Of a stretch of 64,000 nucleotides of DNA, positions 55,116 to 64,000 are shown in pieces. The translations under genes and the position numbers were made by a program. The notes beneath the pieces are model-generated. The model was not told where the DNA came from and searched no databases. It saw only the letters and a list, made by a program, of their open reading frames with translations. This DNA is from Alphaproteobacteria bacterium Ga0077535 (GTDB taxonomy: Bacteria; Pseudomonadota; Alphaproteobacteria; Caulobacterales; Aquidulcibacteraceae): NCBI GenBank assembly GCA_001464425.1, contig LNEK01000020.1, positions 496,001 through 560,000 on the forward strand, read 5' to 3'. Each line of letters begins with the position of its first letter. The first letter of the stretch is position 1.

Positions 55116-58093
55116 GAGACGCGCTCACTCACATCCGCGTCCGCGGCGCCCGCGAGCACAATCTCAAAGGCGTCAACGTTGATATTCCGCGCAATGAGCT
55201 GGTGGTGATCACCGGCCTCAGCGGCAGCGGCAAATCTTCGCTCGCTTTCGATACGATCTACGCCGAAGGCCAACGCCGCTACGTGGAATCGCTCTCGGCT
55301 TATGCACGCCAGTTCCTGGAGCTGATGCAAAAGCCGGACGTGGATTCCATCGAAGGCCTCTCGCCCGCTATTTCGATCGAGCAGAAAACTACCTCACGCA
55401 ATCCGCGCTCCACCGTCGGCACTGTCACCGAAATCTACGATTACATGCGCCTCCTCTGGGCGCGCGTCGGCATTCCGTATTCGCCCGCCACCGGCCAGCC
55501 GATCGCGGCGATGCAAGTCAGCGAAATGGTCGATCGGATCATGGCGCTGCCCGAAGGCACACGCTTGTATCTGCTCGCGCCGATCGCGCGCGACCGCAAA
55601 GGCGAATACAAAAAGGAAATGGCCGAGCTCCTGAAGAAGGGCTACCAGCGCGCCAAGATCGACGGCGAATTTTACGAGCTCTCAGAGCCGCCAACGCTCG
55701 ACAAGAAATTCAAACACGACATCGACGTCGTCGTCGATCGCATCGCCGTCAAAGCCGGCATCGAAACGCGATTGGCGGACTCACTCGAACAAGCACTGAA
55801 GCTCGCCGACGGCATCGCCTTCGCCGAATTCGCTGACGCCAAGAGCGACGACGCCGCAACCGGCAAAGCCTCGCTCAAGAACAAGGCCAAGACGGCAGAG
55901 CGCCTGATCTTCAGCCAGAAATTCGCCTGCCCCGTCTCCGGCTTCACCATTCCAGAAATTGAGCCGCGGCTTTTCTCCTTCAACAACCCAGCCGGCGCCT
56001 GCCCGGCGTGCGACGGCCTCGGCGTCCAACTCAAGTTCGACGCCGACATGGTCGTCCCCGATCACGACAAGACGCTGAAGGAAGGCGCCGTCGCGCCGTG
56101 GGCCAAGGGCCCGTCGCCACTCTACGCGCAAACCCTCGAAGCCCTGGCCAAGCACTACAAAGCCAAGATCACCGCGCCGTGGAAAGACCTGCCGAAGGAG
56201 CTGAAACAAGCCATCCTTCACGGCACCAAAGATCCGATCAAATTCGTCTATGACGATGGCGTCCGCCGCTACGAGACGACTAAGAATTTCGAAGGCGTGC
56301 TGCCGAACCTCGAGCGCCGCTGGAAAGAAACCGATTCCGCGTGGGTGCGCGAAGACCTCGAAAAATATCAGAGCGAAGCGCCGTGCCCAGTCTGCGACGG
56401 CAAGCGCCTAAAGCCAGAAGCCCTCGCCGTAAAAGTCGCGATGAGCGATATCGCCACCGCGTCCACACTCTCGATCCGCGCCGCACGCGATTGGTTCGGT
56501 GAACTCAATGAGCAACTGACGCCGAAGCAAAAAGAAATCGCGGTTCGCATTCTCAAAGAGATCAACGACCGGCTGCGCTTCCTTGTCGATGTCGGCCTCG
56601 ATTATCTCTCCCTCGGCCGCGCCTCGGGCACGCTCAGCGGCGGCGAAAGCCAGCGCATCCGGCTCGCGAGCCAAATCGGCTCCGGCCTCACCGGCGTGCT
56701 CTACGTGTTGGACGAACCCTCCATCGGCCTCCACCAGCGCGATAATTCGCGCCTCCTCGAAACGCTCCGCCGGCTGCGCGATCTCGGCAATTCCGTGCTC
56801 GTGGTCGAGCATGATGAAGAAGCCATCCTGACCGCCGATCACGTCATCGACATGGGCCCCGCTGCCGGCATCCATGGCGGCACGATCATCGCCGAAGGCA
56901 CACCGGATCAGATCCAGAAAAACAAAAACTCGATCACCGGCGATTACCTCACCGGCCGCCGCGAAATTGCGATCCCGGAAAAGCGCCGCTGGCTGAACAA
57001 GAAGCGCATGATCTCGGTCAAAGGCGCGCGCGGCAACAACTTGCAGAACGTCGACGCCGACATTCCGCTCGGCACGTTCACGTGCGTCACGGGCGTCAGC
57101 GGCGGCGGCAAATCCACGCTCGTGATCGAAACGCTTTACAAAGCCGTAGCGCGCCAATGGCACGGCGCCGGCGATGTGCCCGCAGAGCATGACCGCATCG
57201 ACGGCCTCGAACACATCGATAAGATCATCGACATAGACCAATCCCCAATCGGCCGCACGCCGCGCTCAAACCCCGCCACCTACACCGGCGCGTTCACACC
57301 GATCCGCGATTGGTACGCTGGCCTCCCGGAATCAAAAGCGCGCGGCTACGGCCCGGGCCGCTTCTCGTTCAACGTCAAAGGCGGCCGCTGCGAAGCCTGC
57401 CAGGGCGACGGCGTCATCAAGATCGAGATGCACTTCCTGCCGGACGTCTACGTCACCTGCGATACGTGCAAAGGCAAACGCTACAATCGCGAAACGCTCG
57501 AAGTGCTCTACAAGGGCAAGTCGATCTCGGACGTGCTGGACATGACGGTCGATGAAGGCGCCAACCTCTTCAACGCCGTGCCCAGCATTCGCGACAAGCT
57601 CGAAACACTAAAGCGCGTTGGCCTAGGCTACGTGCACATCGGGCAACAAGCCACGACGCTCTCGGGCGGTGAAGCCCAGCGCGTGAAGCTCTCCAAAGAG
57701 CTCAGCAAGCGCGCCACGGGCCGCACACTCTACATCCTCGACGAGCCCACCACCGGCCTTCACTTCGAAGACACCAAAAAGCTGCTCGAAGTGCTTCATG
57801 AGCTGGTCGACAGCGGCAACAGCGTGCTCGTCATCGAGCACAATCTCGACGTCATCAAAACCGCCGACTGGATCCTCGATCTCGGCCCAGAAGGCGGCGA
57901 TGGCGGCGGGCGCGTCGTCGCTGTCGGCACGCCGGAAGATGTCGCCAAGGTCAAAGAAAGCTGGACGGGCCGCTACCTCAAAGAAGCGCTCGATCGCCAC
58001 CACGAACGCCGCGCGCCAAAGAAGCTCAAAGCCGCCGCCGCCGAAGCGCCGCCCGCTGCAAAAGCCCGCAAGAAGAAGCAAGCCGCCGGCTAG
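55112..58093 (+). CDS. uvrA: Excinuclease ABC subunit A
   Basis: A 993-residue damage-recognition ATPase of nucleotide excision repair. It has two ABC modules (Walker [10 protein letters not shown] and GVSGGGKST; signature LSGGESQRI and LSGGEAQRV) and zinc-binding Cys pairs ([31 protein letters not shown]). The start at 55112 overlaps ygiD, giving the expected [11 protein letters not shown] entry. The C-terminal tail is Lys/Ala-rich. Expression is probably SOS-controlled through the box at 54251. Confidence 0.97.
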   Translation: MRDALTHIRVRGAREHNLKGVNVDIPRNELVVITGLSGSGKSSLAFDTIYAEGQRRYVESLSAYARQFLELMQKPDVDSIEGLSPAISIEQKTTSRNPRSTVGTVTEIYDYMRLLWARVGIPYSPATGQPIAAMQVSEMVDRIMALPEGTRLYLLAPIARDRKGEYKKEMAELLKKGYQRAKIDGEFYELSEPPTLDKKFKHDIDVVVDRIAVKAGIETRLADSLEQALKLADGIAFAEFADAKSDDAATGKASLKNKAKTAERLIFSQKFACPVSGFTIPEIEPRLFSFNNPAGACPACDGLGVQLKFDADMVVPDHDKTLKEGAVAPWAKGPSPLYAQTLEALAKHYKAKITAPWKDLPKELKQAILHGTKDPIKFVYDDGVRRYETTKNFEGVLPNLERRWKETDSAWVREDLEKYQSEAPCPVCDGKRLKPEALAVKVAMSDIATASTLSIRAARDWFGELNEQLTPKQKEIAVRILKEINDRLRFLVDVGLDYLSLGRASGTLSGGESQRIRLASQIGSGLTGVLYVLDEPSIGLHQRDNSRLLETLRRLRDLGNSVLVVEHDEEAILTADHVIDMGPAAGIHGGTIIAEGTPDQIQKNKNSITGDYLTGRREIAIPEKRRWLNKKRMISVKGARGNNLQNVDADIPLGTFTCVTGVSGGGKSTLVIETLYKAVARQWHGAGDVPAEHDRIDGLEHIDKIIDIDQSPIGRTPRSNPATYTGAFTPIRDWYAGLPESKARGYGPGRFSFNVKGGRCEACQGDGVIKIEMHFLPDVYVTCDTCKGKRYNRETLEVLYKGKSISDVLDMTVDEGANLFNAVPSIRDKLETLKRVGLGYVHIGQQATTLSGGEAQRVKLSKELSKRATGRTLYILDEPTTGLHFEDTKKLLEVLHELVDSGNSVLVIEHNLDVIKTADWILDLGPEGGDGGGRVVAVGTPEDVAKVKESWTGRYLKEALDRHHERRAPKKLKAAAAEAPPAAKARKKKQAAG

Positions 58094-59064
58094 TCGTTCG
58101 GCGGCGCCTCGGCGATTTTGCCTTCTTCCAGCGCGGCGAGCGCCGCACGCGCGTTCACGCCGTAGCTCATCAGCACGTAGCCGAGCGAAATCAAGCCACT
58201 GAACACATAGAGCGCGATCAGGATGCCAATCGTCTGCGCATTGAAGAGGCGCGCAACCACCTGCTCAGCCTGCTCATTGTTGACGTTCGGCCAGTCCGCA
58301 AACATCGCCCTCACCACGTCGCCGAGCAAGAAGGCGAAACCCGCGCCGTTCACGATCAAATAGACCGCTGCGCAAATCGCGCCCAGCAGGAAGAACGAAC
58401 CAAACAACGCCCAGAAGCGCCCATTGGTCACTGTCCATGCTTCAAACAGACTGAATCTCCGCCGCGCAATCGAAGTCGCAGCGGCCGGCGCGAAGCGCAC
58501 GCCCAAGAAAATCATTGGGATGTATTGCAGCAGCATGATCGGCAGCTGCACCGAAAGCTGCCACTGGATCAGCTGCACCGGATCGGGCGAAGGGTTCGAG
58601 AGGATGTCGCCCATGCTCATCATCATGAGTGGCATCGCCAGAATGCTGACCACCGTGCCGATCACCATGTAGCCGATAAGCCAGCACCAATAGATGCCGT
58701 ACACGCGCCACGTATCGTGATCGAGGGCGAGCCCGAAGAGCCCAGGCGCCTCGCCCCGGATCATCCAGCGTAAACACGCGGCCTCATAAGCGGCGAACGC
58801 CAGATACATTGGGATCATCAACAAGAAGCCGAAGCCGAACAGACCGAACATGCCGGCGACCATCAGCCCCGCATCCTGTTCGGAAGGTTCTTCAAAGCCA
58901 TTCGCGAACAGCGTTCCGAGATGACTGAAGAAGCCCCAATTCAGCAGCACGAGTAAACCGATTAACACCGCCTGGATCAGCACCAGCATAAACGTCGCCG
59001 GCGCCAGAACGGCGCGGTCGCGCTTTTTCAGCGTGAAGAATGTCGCATTGAGCGGTTCAGCCAT
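58090..59064 (-). CDS. Polytopic membrane protein of unknown function, paralogue 1
   Basis: A 324-residue protein with about six hydrophobic helices. Shared features with the next gene are [10 protein letters not shown] followed by a GE and DTWRVY, a central [18 protein letters not shown] segment before [11 protein letters not shown], and a [14 protein letters not shown] end. I recognise no named domain. It shares a CTAG stop overlap with uvrA and lies 7 bases after its paralogue. Confidence 0.8.
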   Translation of the reverse strand: MAEPLNATFFTLKKRDRAVLAPATFMLVLIQAVLIGLLVLLNWGFFSHLGTLFANGFEEPSEQDAGLMVAGMFGLFGFGFLLMIPMYLAFAAYEAACLRWMIRGEAPGLFGLALDHDTWRVYGIYWCWLIGYMVIGTVVSILAMPLMMMSMGDILSNPSPDPVQLIQWQLSVQLPIMLLQYIPMIFLGVRFAPAAATSIARRRFSLFEAWTVTNGRFWALFGSFFLLGAICAAVYLIVNGAGFAFLLGDVVRAMFADWPNVNNEQAEQVVARLFNAQTIGILIALYVFSGLISLGYVLMSYGVNARAALAALEEGKIAEAPPND

Positions 59065-59071
59065 AATCGTC

Positions 59072-60040
59072 TCACGCTTCCGCGGTGATCTTGCCTTCTT
59101 CCAACGCTAGCGCCGCGGCGCGTGCGTTGATGCCGAATAGCGCGATGATCCACACGAACGACGCCACAACACCCACCGCGCAGATCAGCACCAACGGGAC
59201 CAGCACAGCCGGCTGACTGAACGCTGCGAACACCTGCTCCGGCGAAGGATCGCCGCTCAATTGCTCGGCGTTGCTCATGAGGCCCACGGCGAACGCAGCG
59301 CCACCCGCGCCATACAGGATCGTCGTCGCGACAAAATACATGATCCACAGCAGCACGAAGGCGCCAAGCAATCCCCAGAACCGTCCGCTCGTCACCTTCC
59401 ACGCATCGAAGAACGCAAACCGGTTGCGCGCAATCGAAGTCGCCGCCGCGGGCGCAAGGCGCACGCCAACATACGTCATGACGACGAGCACGAGCAGGAA
59501 CACGAACGGCAGCGCCAACGCCATACCGCCTATGGAGCTCGTATCTCCGCCCGCGGCCCCAACCGCAAACAGCGCGCCAAACATCCCGCCGAACACGACC
59601 AGGAAGAGAATGCCGCACGCAACGGCGAGGAAGAACCAGATCCAATACGTGAGATAGACGCGCCAGGTATCGGCGCCAAACGAGAAGCCGAAGAAGCCCT
59701 TCTGCTCGCCCTTGATCAACCAGCGCAAACAAGCGGCTTCATAGGCAGCGAGCAGGATGTAGTAGAACACCTGAAATAGAAACATCATCGGCCCGAGCGC
59801 CATGACGCTGGCCGGCGGCGTCATCATCGATTGATCGACCGCACCGCCAGCGCTGCTCTGGATCACGCCCACATACCAGCTGAAATAGTCACCGAGCGCC
59901 GCCATGTTCAAAACCGCGAACAACCCGAACGACAGCAACGAGATCAGCACATAAGCGATGGTCGTCGTCAGCAGCACGCCGCTCTTCTCGCGCTTCTTGA
60001 AGGCGAAGAACGTGGCGTTGAGCGCTTGTTTCTCGGACAT
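59072..60040 (-). CDS. Polytopic membrane protein of unknown function, paralogue 2
   Basis: A 322-residue membrane protein clearly related to the gene beside it: NATFFAFKKRE at the start, [55 protein letters not shown] and INARAAALALEEGKI. The loops between helices differ much more than these motifs, so the duplication is not recent. It is probably co-transcribed with paralogue 1. Confidence 0.8.
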   Translation of the reverse strand: MSEKQALNATFFAFKKREKSGVLLTTTIAYVLISLLSFGLFAVLNMAALGDYFSWYVGVIQSSAGGAVDQSMMTPPASVMALGPMMFLFQVFYYILLAAYEAACLRWLIKGEQKGFFGFSFGADTWRVYLTYWIWFFLAVACGILFLVVFGGMFGALFAVGAAGGDTSSIGGMALALPFVFLLVLVVMTYVGVRLAPAAATSIARNRFAFFDAWKVTSGRFWGLLGAFVLLWIMYFVATTILYGAGGAAFAVGLMSNAEQLSGDPSPEQVFAAFSQPAVLVPLVLICAVGVVASFVWIIALFGINARAAALALEEGKITAEA

Positions 60041-60088
60041 CTGATCCCCCCGCGTCTGGCCAGACCATGCCCCCAGCGAAGGCCATGA

Positions 60089-60868
60089 TCAATCTCGGTT
60101 TGGCGACACTTGGCGCAAGCCCTCGATCAAATGCGGCGCCTGCGAAAGCCTTGCCTGTGCTTGAGACAACCGCTTGGCCAGATGCGGCTTCAAATGCCGG
60201 CGCGCGTCCGCCTCGTCACGCCCGCTCAGCGCCAGAAATACGGCCAGCGCAAAGCACCAACCATCCTCGCTAAAATAGCCCCAGGCGCCGCCCTGCCAAC
60301 CGCTGCGGCCAAAGTCCTGAAACTGCTCGAACTCAAACGCGCCATTGGCGGCGATCACAGCGAAGCCGAAATAGGCGACAGCCAATTCCGTCGCCAATTC
60401 TTCGATTATGGGCTCCACCTCCGCACCTGGCGGCGGCGTCGGGATCGTGTGCAGCACATAATGCGCTAGTTCATGCGCGAACGTGGCGATGAGATTGGTC
60501 GGCCGCCGCAACAGGTCCGGCGCGTACGTCACCACGACCTCGCGCCCATCGCTCTCGAACGTGCCAGCGACTGGTTTGCCCTGCGGCTGCAAGCGCATGA
60601 ACTCGCCGACCTCCGCGTTGGTTTGATCGCGCTCCACCAACGTACAAGGCCAAGCGCTGAGCCCCATCAGATCGCGCACGCGATAAAAGATCGCCTCCGC
60701 CACGGCATGGCCCTCGCCATCTGGCCGCGGAAAGAACTCAGCCGTCGGCAACACCAGCGGCGTCTCGCCCAGCGCCTCGACGCCGCCGAGATGGCGCATC
60801 ATCCAAGCCCAACATTCAATGTGCCACTCCTCGACCTCGGGATCGAGAAAGCGCTTCTTGCCGAACAT
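60089..60868 (-). CDS. HExxH zinc-metalloprotease-like protein
   Basis: A 259-residue protein without signal peptide. Its centre has FAHELAHYVLHT, then ~19 residues on EELATELAVAYFGF, a spacing like ImmA/IrrE-type or gluzincin metalloproteases (HExxH plus a distant Glu). The N-terminal part (DPEVEEWHIECWAWMM) and the C-terminal helical part are not assigned. It follows the exported-protein gene at 60875 by 6 bases on the same strand. Confidence 0.65.
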   Translation of the reverse strand: MFGKKRFLDPEVEEWHIECWAWMMRHLGGVEALGETPLVLPTAEFFPRPDGEGHAVAEAIFYRVRDLMGLSAWPCTLVERDQTNAEVGEFMRLQPQGKPVAGTFESDGREVVVTYAPDLLRRPTNLIATFAHELAHYVLHTIPTPPPGAEVEPIIEELATELAVAYFGFAVIAANGAFEFEQFQDFGRSGWQGGAWGYFSEDGWCFALAVFLALSGRDEADARRHLKPHLAKRLSQAQARLSQAPHLIEGLRQVSPNRD

Positions 60869-60874
60869 TACGCG

Positions 60875-62038
60875 CTAGGGGCGCGGCAGACGCGGCACGT
60901 TCGGAGCAGCGGGCGTCACGCGCGTGATGATGCGGCCGCGCGTCGTCATGGGCTGGTCGGACGAGGTGATGCGCGCAGTCATCGTGTAGTCGGTGACCGT
61001 TTCACGCGCCATGCCGGTGGTGAGATCGACAACCCCGCGCGTGGTGTCTTCGTAGTCGAAATCGACCAGCAGGGAATTGATCGCCTGCGCCAGCGCAGTG
61101 CCGTCCGGCGGCGCTTGCCCTTCCGGGAAATGCGGCGCCAGCGGCTCGATGAGTGTCTCCGACACGAACGCCGTCATCGCGTCGATGGCCGCACGGGCGC
61201 TCGCTTCATCCAGCTGCGAGCGGCGCGTGATAGTCGCCGTATTCGCGCGCCGGTCGATGCTGTCAAGCCGCAGCGTGCCGGTATAGCGCAGCGCAGGCGC
61301 GCCAAAAGGCATCTCGTATTCATCCACCACCTGCACGGTTTCGCGCCGTGTCAGCGTGCGCCCTTGCACATAGGCCGGGAGATACACGCTCCCCATCGAG
61401 GACGCCGCATCGCGCGAGTCGAACGAGTCGATCATCCGCGCAACGCCCGCCATCACCGGACCACGCAGCGTCTCCCAGCTCGGTGCAGCGCTCATGCCGC
61501 CCACGTCACCACGCTTCGGCGCGCCATCTTCTTCAACCGCAATGTCGGCGGTGGAGCGGTTGCCGGGAAACATCCGCGCGCCAGCGTCAAACGCGAGCGC
61601 CATGTTCTCGAGGCGCGAACTCCACAGCGGCCAATTGGTCATGTCCAGGCAGCGGCCATATTCATCGACGCGGCAGTCGAAGCCAACATCCGTCGCCATC
61701 CGCATCATCGCCGACATCATGTCGCTCATCACCGGCCAATTTACATTGGCGGCGGCTGGATCGATGCCCGGCGCTTCTGGCAATTGATACGAGACGCTGA
61801 TCGGCATGAAGCGCCACAGGCGTTGTTCAGCGTCGAGCACGTGGATGGAGTACACGTACGCCATCGTCGCGTTCATCTCTTGCCCGCCAATGTCAGCCGA
61901 TTGCGTGTAATCGACATTGACGGTGAACACGTCGCCCGTGCGCACCTGAAGGGGTGTGCTGATAGTTTGAGCTGCCGCCAACGGCGCCGCCAACAACGCA
62001 GCCGCAAACGCCGCAATTTTCAGAAACAGCCTGCTCAT
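60875..62038 (-). CDS. Exported protein of unknown function
   Basis: A 387-residue protein with a clear signal peptide (LFLKIAAFAAALLAAPLAAAQ). The mature part is rich in beta-strand-like segments and contains a central conserved-looking stretch (LRYTGTLRLDSIDRRANTATITRRSQLDEAS) and VVDLTTGMARETVTDYTMTARI, which recalls secreted beta-barrel or lipocalin-like domains. No family is named. It is upstream of the metalloprotease-like gene. Confidence 0.68.
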   Translation of the reverse strand: MSRLFLKIAAFAAALLAAPLAAAQTISTPLQVRTGDVFTVNVDYTQSADIGGQEMNATMAYVYSIHVLDAEQRLWRFMPISVSYQLPEAPGIDPAAANVNWPVMSDMMSAMMRMATDVGFDCRVDEYGRCLDMTNWPLWSSRLENMALAFDAGARMFPGNRSTADIAVEEDGAPKRGDVGGMSAAPSWETLRGPVMAGVARMIDSFDSRDAASSMGSVYLPAYVQGRTLTRRETVQVVDEYEMPFGAPALRYTGTLRLDSIDRRANTATITRRSQLDEASARAAIDAMTAFVSETLIEPLAPHFPEGQAPPDGTALAQAINSLLVDFDYEDTTRGVVDLTTGMARETVTDYTMTARITSSDQPMTTRGRIITRVTPAAPNVPRLPRP

Positions 62039-62100
62039 ATCTCACCCCCGTGTTGGGAGGTCTTTCACCGATTATCCAGGCCGGGGCAAGCACTCCGCGT

Positions 62101-62877
62101 TCAGCGCGGCGCGTGTTCAATCATGAGTGTCGGCGCGCCGGCCGTGCCATTTCGCACAGTGAACACCCGCGTACCGGGCTTAACGCCTTGACGGACTTCG
62201 GAAACATCGAGCCCAGCCGCAGCCAGTCGCGCCCGTTCAGCATCGGCGTCGCGCACCCGCCACGACAGTCCCCAAAACCGATCGCGCCCGCCCTCAATCG
62301 TGACGTCGTGTACAAGTTCAACCACCGCATCGCCGCAGCGGAAAAACATCAGCCGCCGCCCCGCCACTTCGCGGTCGAGCCGCATGTCCAAGCCAAGCCG
62401 CGCGCCATACAGCGCAGCGGCGCGTTCGGCGTCGGGCGTGCGAATGACGATGTGATCGAGACCCGTCACATGCGCAGCTTGCGCCGGCTCGGGCCGCGGA
62501 CTCATCACAAACAGACGCACACCGTGCGTGCGCTCATTGTTGAGACGGAAACTCCCACGTGCGGTGATCTCTTCCGGCGCCAAGCCCACGCGTTCGAACC
62601 GCGAATGCGCCTGCGCAACATCGCAAGTCGCAAACACCAAGCTCTTCAAACCCTCGCCGCCATCCTCGATCGCAGCCAACAACCGACGCGCCGTCTCGCC
62701 ACCGCCAATAGGCGCCATCAGTTCGACAGCAATGTTGGATGTCGCGATCAACGCCGTCGCAACGTCATCTTCTTCGCTTGCATCGCTCGCGTTCGCACCA
62801 AGCAGCGTCTCATAGGCCGCAACGCCCGCCGCGAGATCGCGCACGGCGATTACCACGTGATGAAATCCGATGATCAA
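62101..62877 (-). CDS. VOC (glyoxalase/dioxygenase fold) family protein
   Basis: A ~258-residue protein with two VOC modules: residues ~5-110 (FHHVVIAVRDLAAGVAAYETLLG) and ~140-255 (GLDHIVIRTPDAERAAALYGARLGLDM, then FFRCGDAVVELVHD). The His/Glu metal ligands look present in the second module. The exact reaction is unknown. A TTG at 62877 overlaps the stop of the preceding lipoprotein gene (TTGA); another TTG two codons upstream is possible. Confidence 0.82.
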   Translation of the reverse strand: MIIGFHHVVIAVRDLAAGVAAYETLLGANASDASEEDDVATALIATSNIAVELMAPIGGGETARRLLAAIEDGGEGLKSLVFATCDVAQAHSRFERVGLAPEEITARGSFRLNNERTHGVRLFVMSPRPEPAQAAHVTGLDHIVIRTPDAERAAALYGARLGLDMRLDREVAGRRLMFFRCGDAVVELVHDVTIEGGRDRFWGLSWRVRDADAERARLAAAGLDVSEVRQGVKPGTRVFTVRNGTAGAPTLMIEHAPR

Positions 62878-63296
62878 TCGCAACCGTCGCGGCGGCCCTG
62901 GAAGATTTCGCGATCCGCCCCATCGCCGATTACAGTGATGCGCAAGCGCTCACCATGCGCATCGATAAAGGCGCGGCCACCTTCGAGCGAACCGCCTTCG
63001 CCTTCCGCCACCGGCCAGCAGCGTGTCGCCGCACCATCGGCGTCCAGCTCACATAGGCTCGCGCCTGTTTCGCTCGGCTCCAGGGTATAGCGCGTGCCGC
63101 GCGGCGCACCGGTCTGCCCGTAAACGAGCTTGTGGCCCGCCATCACGCCCGGCCGCGCCCGATCCGGCAGCCACCGCATCGTCACCGCGCCCGCATCGCG
63201 GTTGATCCAGCAGCCGGCCAGCCGCTCAGCCGGCCCACGCGGCGACGGCGTCGCACACGCAGTGAGCAGGAGGCAGGCGGCGAAAGCGGCTCTCAT
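62874..63296 (-). CDS. Small lipoprotein of unknown function
   Basis: A 140-residue protein with signal sequence and lipobox LTAC. The mature part begins LAGCWINRDAGAVTMRWLPD and ends REIFQGRRDGC, with several Cys; such W-containing starts occur in small envelope proteins of the lipocalin-like type. The start at 63296 overlaps the dapF stop (ATGA). It is followed by the VOC gene with a four-base overlap. Confidence 0.72.
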   Translation of the reverse strand: MRAAFAACLLLTACATPSPRGPAERLAGCWINRDAGAVTMRWLPDRARPGVMAGHKLVYGQTGAPRGTRYTLEPSETGASLCELDADGAATRCWPVAEGEGGSLEGGRAFIDAHGERLRITVIGDGADREIFQGRRDGCD

Positions 63297-64000
63297 GCGG
63301 CTGGCAACTCCCCCGTCGATTCCAGTTCGATCGGCCCGGTCATCAGAACCCGGTCGTCGCCCGCGCGCCATTCAATCTCAAGTGAACCACCGTCCACAAT
63401 GACCTCGACCTTGCGCCCGGTCCGCCCCTGGCGATGCGCCGCCACCACCGCCGCGCACGCGCCCGTGCCGCACGCCTTGGTCAGCCCCACGCCGCGCTCC
63501 CAGACCCGCAAGCGGATCTGCTCTGGCGAGCGCACCTCCGCAAAACCCACGTTGACGCCCTGCGGAAAGAACGGATCGCGCTCCACCGCGGGGCCAATCG
63601 TGTCGATCGCCACGGCGCTCACGTCATCGACGAAAAACACCACATGCGGGTTGCCCATATTGACCGCGCCCGGCGCCTCGAGCCCGCGCGCCGCATAGTC
63701 CAGCCGATCCGTATTCATCGCCCGCGCAATCGGGATTTCCTCCCAGCGCAACAGCGGCGAGCCCATATCGACGGTGATCAAACCTTCTCCAGCGCGCTCC
63801 GCATAAAGCATCCCCGCCGGCGTCTCGATCCTGCGCGTCGCGGCCCCGCCTTCCTCCAGCAGCAGCCAAGCCACACAGCGCGTCGCGTTCCCGCACGCCT
63901 CGACCTCACCGCCATCGGCGTTCCAGATGCGCATGTACGCATCGCCCCGGATCGAGCGCTCCACCGCGATCACCTGATCGCAGCCCAGCCCCGTCTTCCG
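63293..64000 (-). CDS. dapF: Diaminopimelate epimerase, partial (N-terminus outside window)
   Basis: The last ~235 residues of a two-domain isomerase converting LL- to meso-diaminopimelate. The open frame continues to the window edge (KTGLGCDQV). Both catalytic cysteines are present, in EACGNATRC and KACGTGACA, with NMGNPHVVFFV between them. About 30-40 N-terminal residues are missing. It works in the same pathway as dapA at 36 kb. Confidence 0.94.
   Translation of the reverse strand, partial: RKTGLGCDQVIAVERSIRGDAYMRIWNADGGEVEACGNATRCVAWLLLEEGGAATRRIETPAGMLYAERAGEGLITVDMGSPLLRWEEIPIARAMNTDRLDYAARGLEAPGAVNMGNPHVVFFVDDVSAVAIDTIGPAVERDPFFPQGVNVGFAEVRSPEQIRLRVWERGVGLTKACGTGACAAVVAAHRQGRTGRKVEVIVDGGSLEIEWRAGDDRVLMTGPIELESTGELPAA

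Noticed and set aside
60473-62191. A 572-codon plus-strand frame over the metalloprotease-like and exported-protein genes
   Set aside because: It is antisense to two genes with a good signal peptide and a zinc motif; its Arg/His-rich translation has no recognisable feature.
1-64000. CRISPR arrays, insertion sequences, tRNA, rRNA, prophage or toxin-antitoxin genes
   Set aside because: None was found on reading; spacers are short and the genes are core functions.

Overview
The window is GC-rich, densely packed chromosomal DNA from an alphaproteobacterium, most likely from or near the Caulobacterales/Hyphomonadaceae. I base this on gene order and gene families: plsX-fabH-ihfA; glyA-nrdR-rib genes-nusB-thiL; parC-recO-era-rnc-lepB-acpS-pdxJ-pyrE-rsh-rpoZ; and tgt-queA-ppi-coaD-gyrA next to ssb/uvrA. 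A MucR regulator, a C4-pathway 5-aminolevulinate synthase, a K+-independent proton pyrophosphatase and alphaproteobacterial LexA boxes (GTTC-N7-GTTC) agree. The genus cannot be fixed by reading alone. I see no rRNA, tRNA, CRISPR, insertion sequence, phage or plasmid genes, and no gene-free stretch longer than about 260 bases.

Layout. 1-4.4 kb: end of a nucleotide cyclase, an OmpA-like lipoprotein, ihfA, fabH-plsX, a bc1-complex chaperone, and divergent bamE. 4.4-8.8 kb: hppA, an exported protein, thiL, nusB. 8.8-13.5 kb: ribH-ribB(X)-ribE-ribD-nrdR-glyA. 13.7-19 kb: mucR, a DUF6898-like gene, divergent hemA/hemB, a degenerate receiver protein, a dehydrogenase and a flavin reductase. 19-23.3 kb: motB, a padR-pspC operon, an HtpX-like protease with LemA. 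23.3-34 kb: a long reverse-strand housekeeping run from folK to parC. 34-42.4 kb: uracil-DNA glycosylase, TPR lipoprotein, smpB, dapA, soluble lytic transglycosylase, a threonine dehydratase-like enzyme, hrpB. 42.4-49.8 kb: lipoprotein, tgt, queA, two cyclophilins, coaD, gyrA. 49.9-53.6 kb: a four-gene insert between gyrA and ssb (sodC, EamA transporter, sulfotransferase-like gene, luciferase-like oxidoreductase). 53.6-58.1 kb: ssb and the divergent ygiD-uvrA operon with two LexA boxes between them. 58-64 kb: a reverse-strand series of membrane and exported proteins of unknown role, ending in a partial dapF.

How genes work together. Several same-strand pairs are coupled by 4-base start/stop overlaps (ribB-ribH-nusB, pyrE-pdxJ, queA-tgt, gyrA-coaD, ygiD-uvrA, dapF-lipoprotein). 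Six convergent pairs share one four-base stop signal (CTAG, TTAA or CTAA). The riboflavin cluster lacks visible catalytic domains for GTP cyclohydrolase II and for the RibD deaminase, so the first two steps must be encoded elsewhere. hemA and hemB are divergent and cover the first two steps of tetrapyrrole synthesis. ssb and uvrA share an SOS control region, and a LigB-type dioxygenase gene sits inside the uvrA operon.

The strongest anomalies are in the gyrA-ssb insert. sodC carries a one-base frameshift. One extra base in the overlapping tails of the sulfotransferase-like and luciferase-like genes would account for the loss of both stop codons. I did not find a large, clearly undescribed multi-gene system. 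The more interesting local signals are the SOS-controlled dioxygenase, the PadR operator with its Trp-rich PspC protein, the palindromic element touching the queA start codon, and the receiver protein without its phospho-acceptor.
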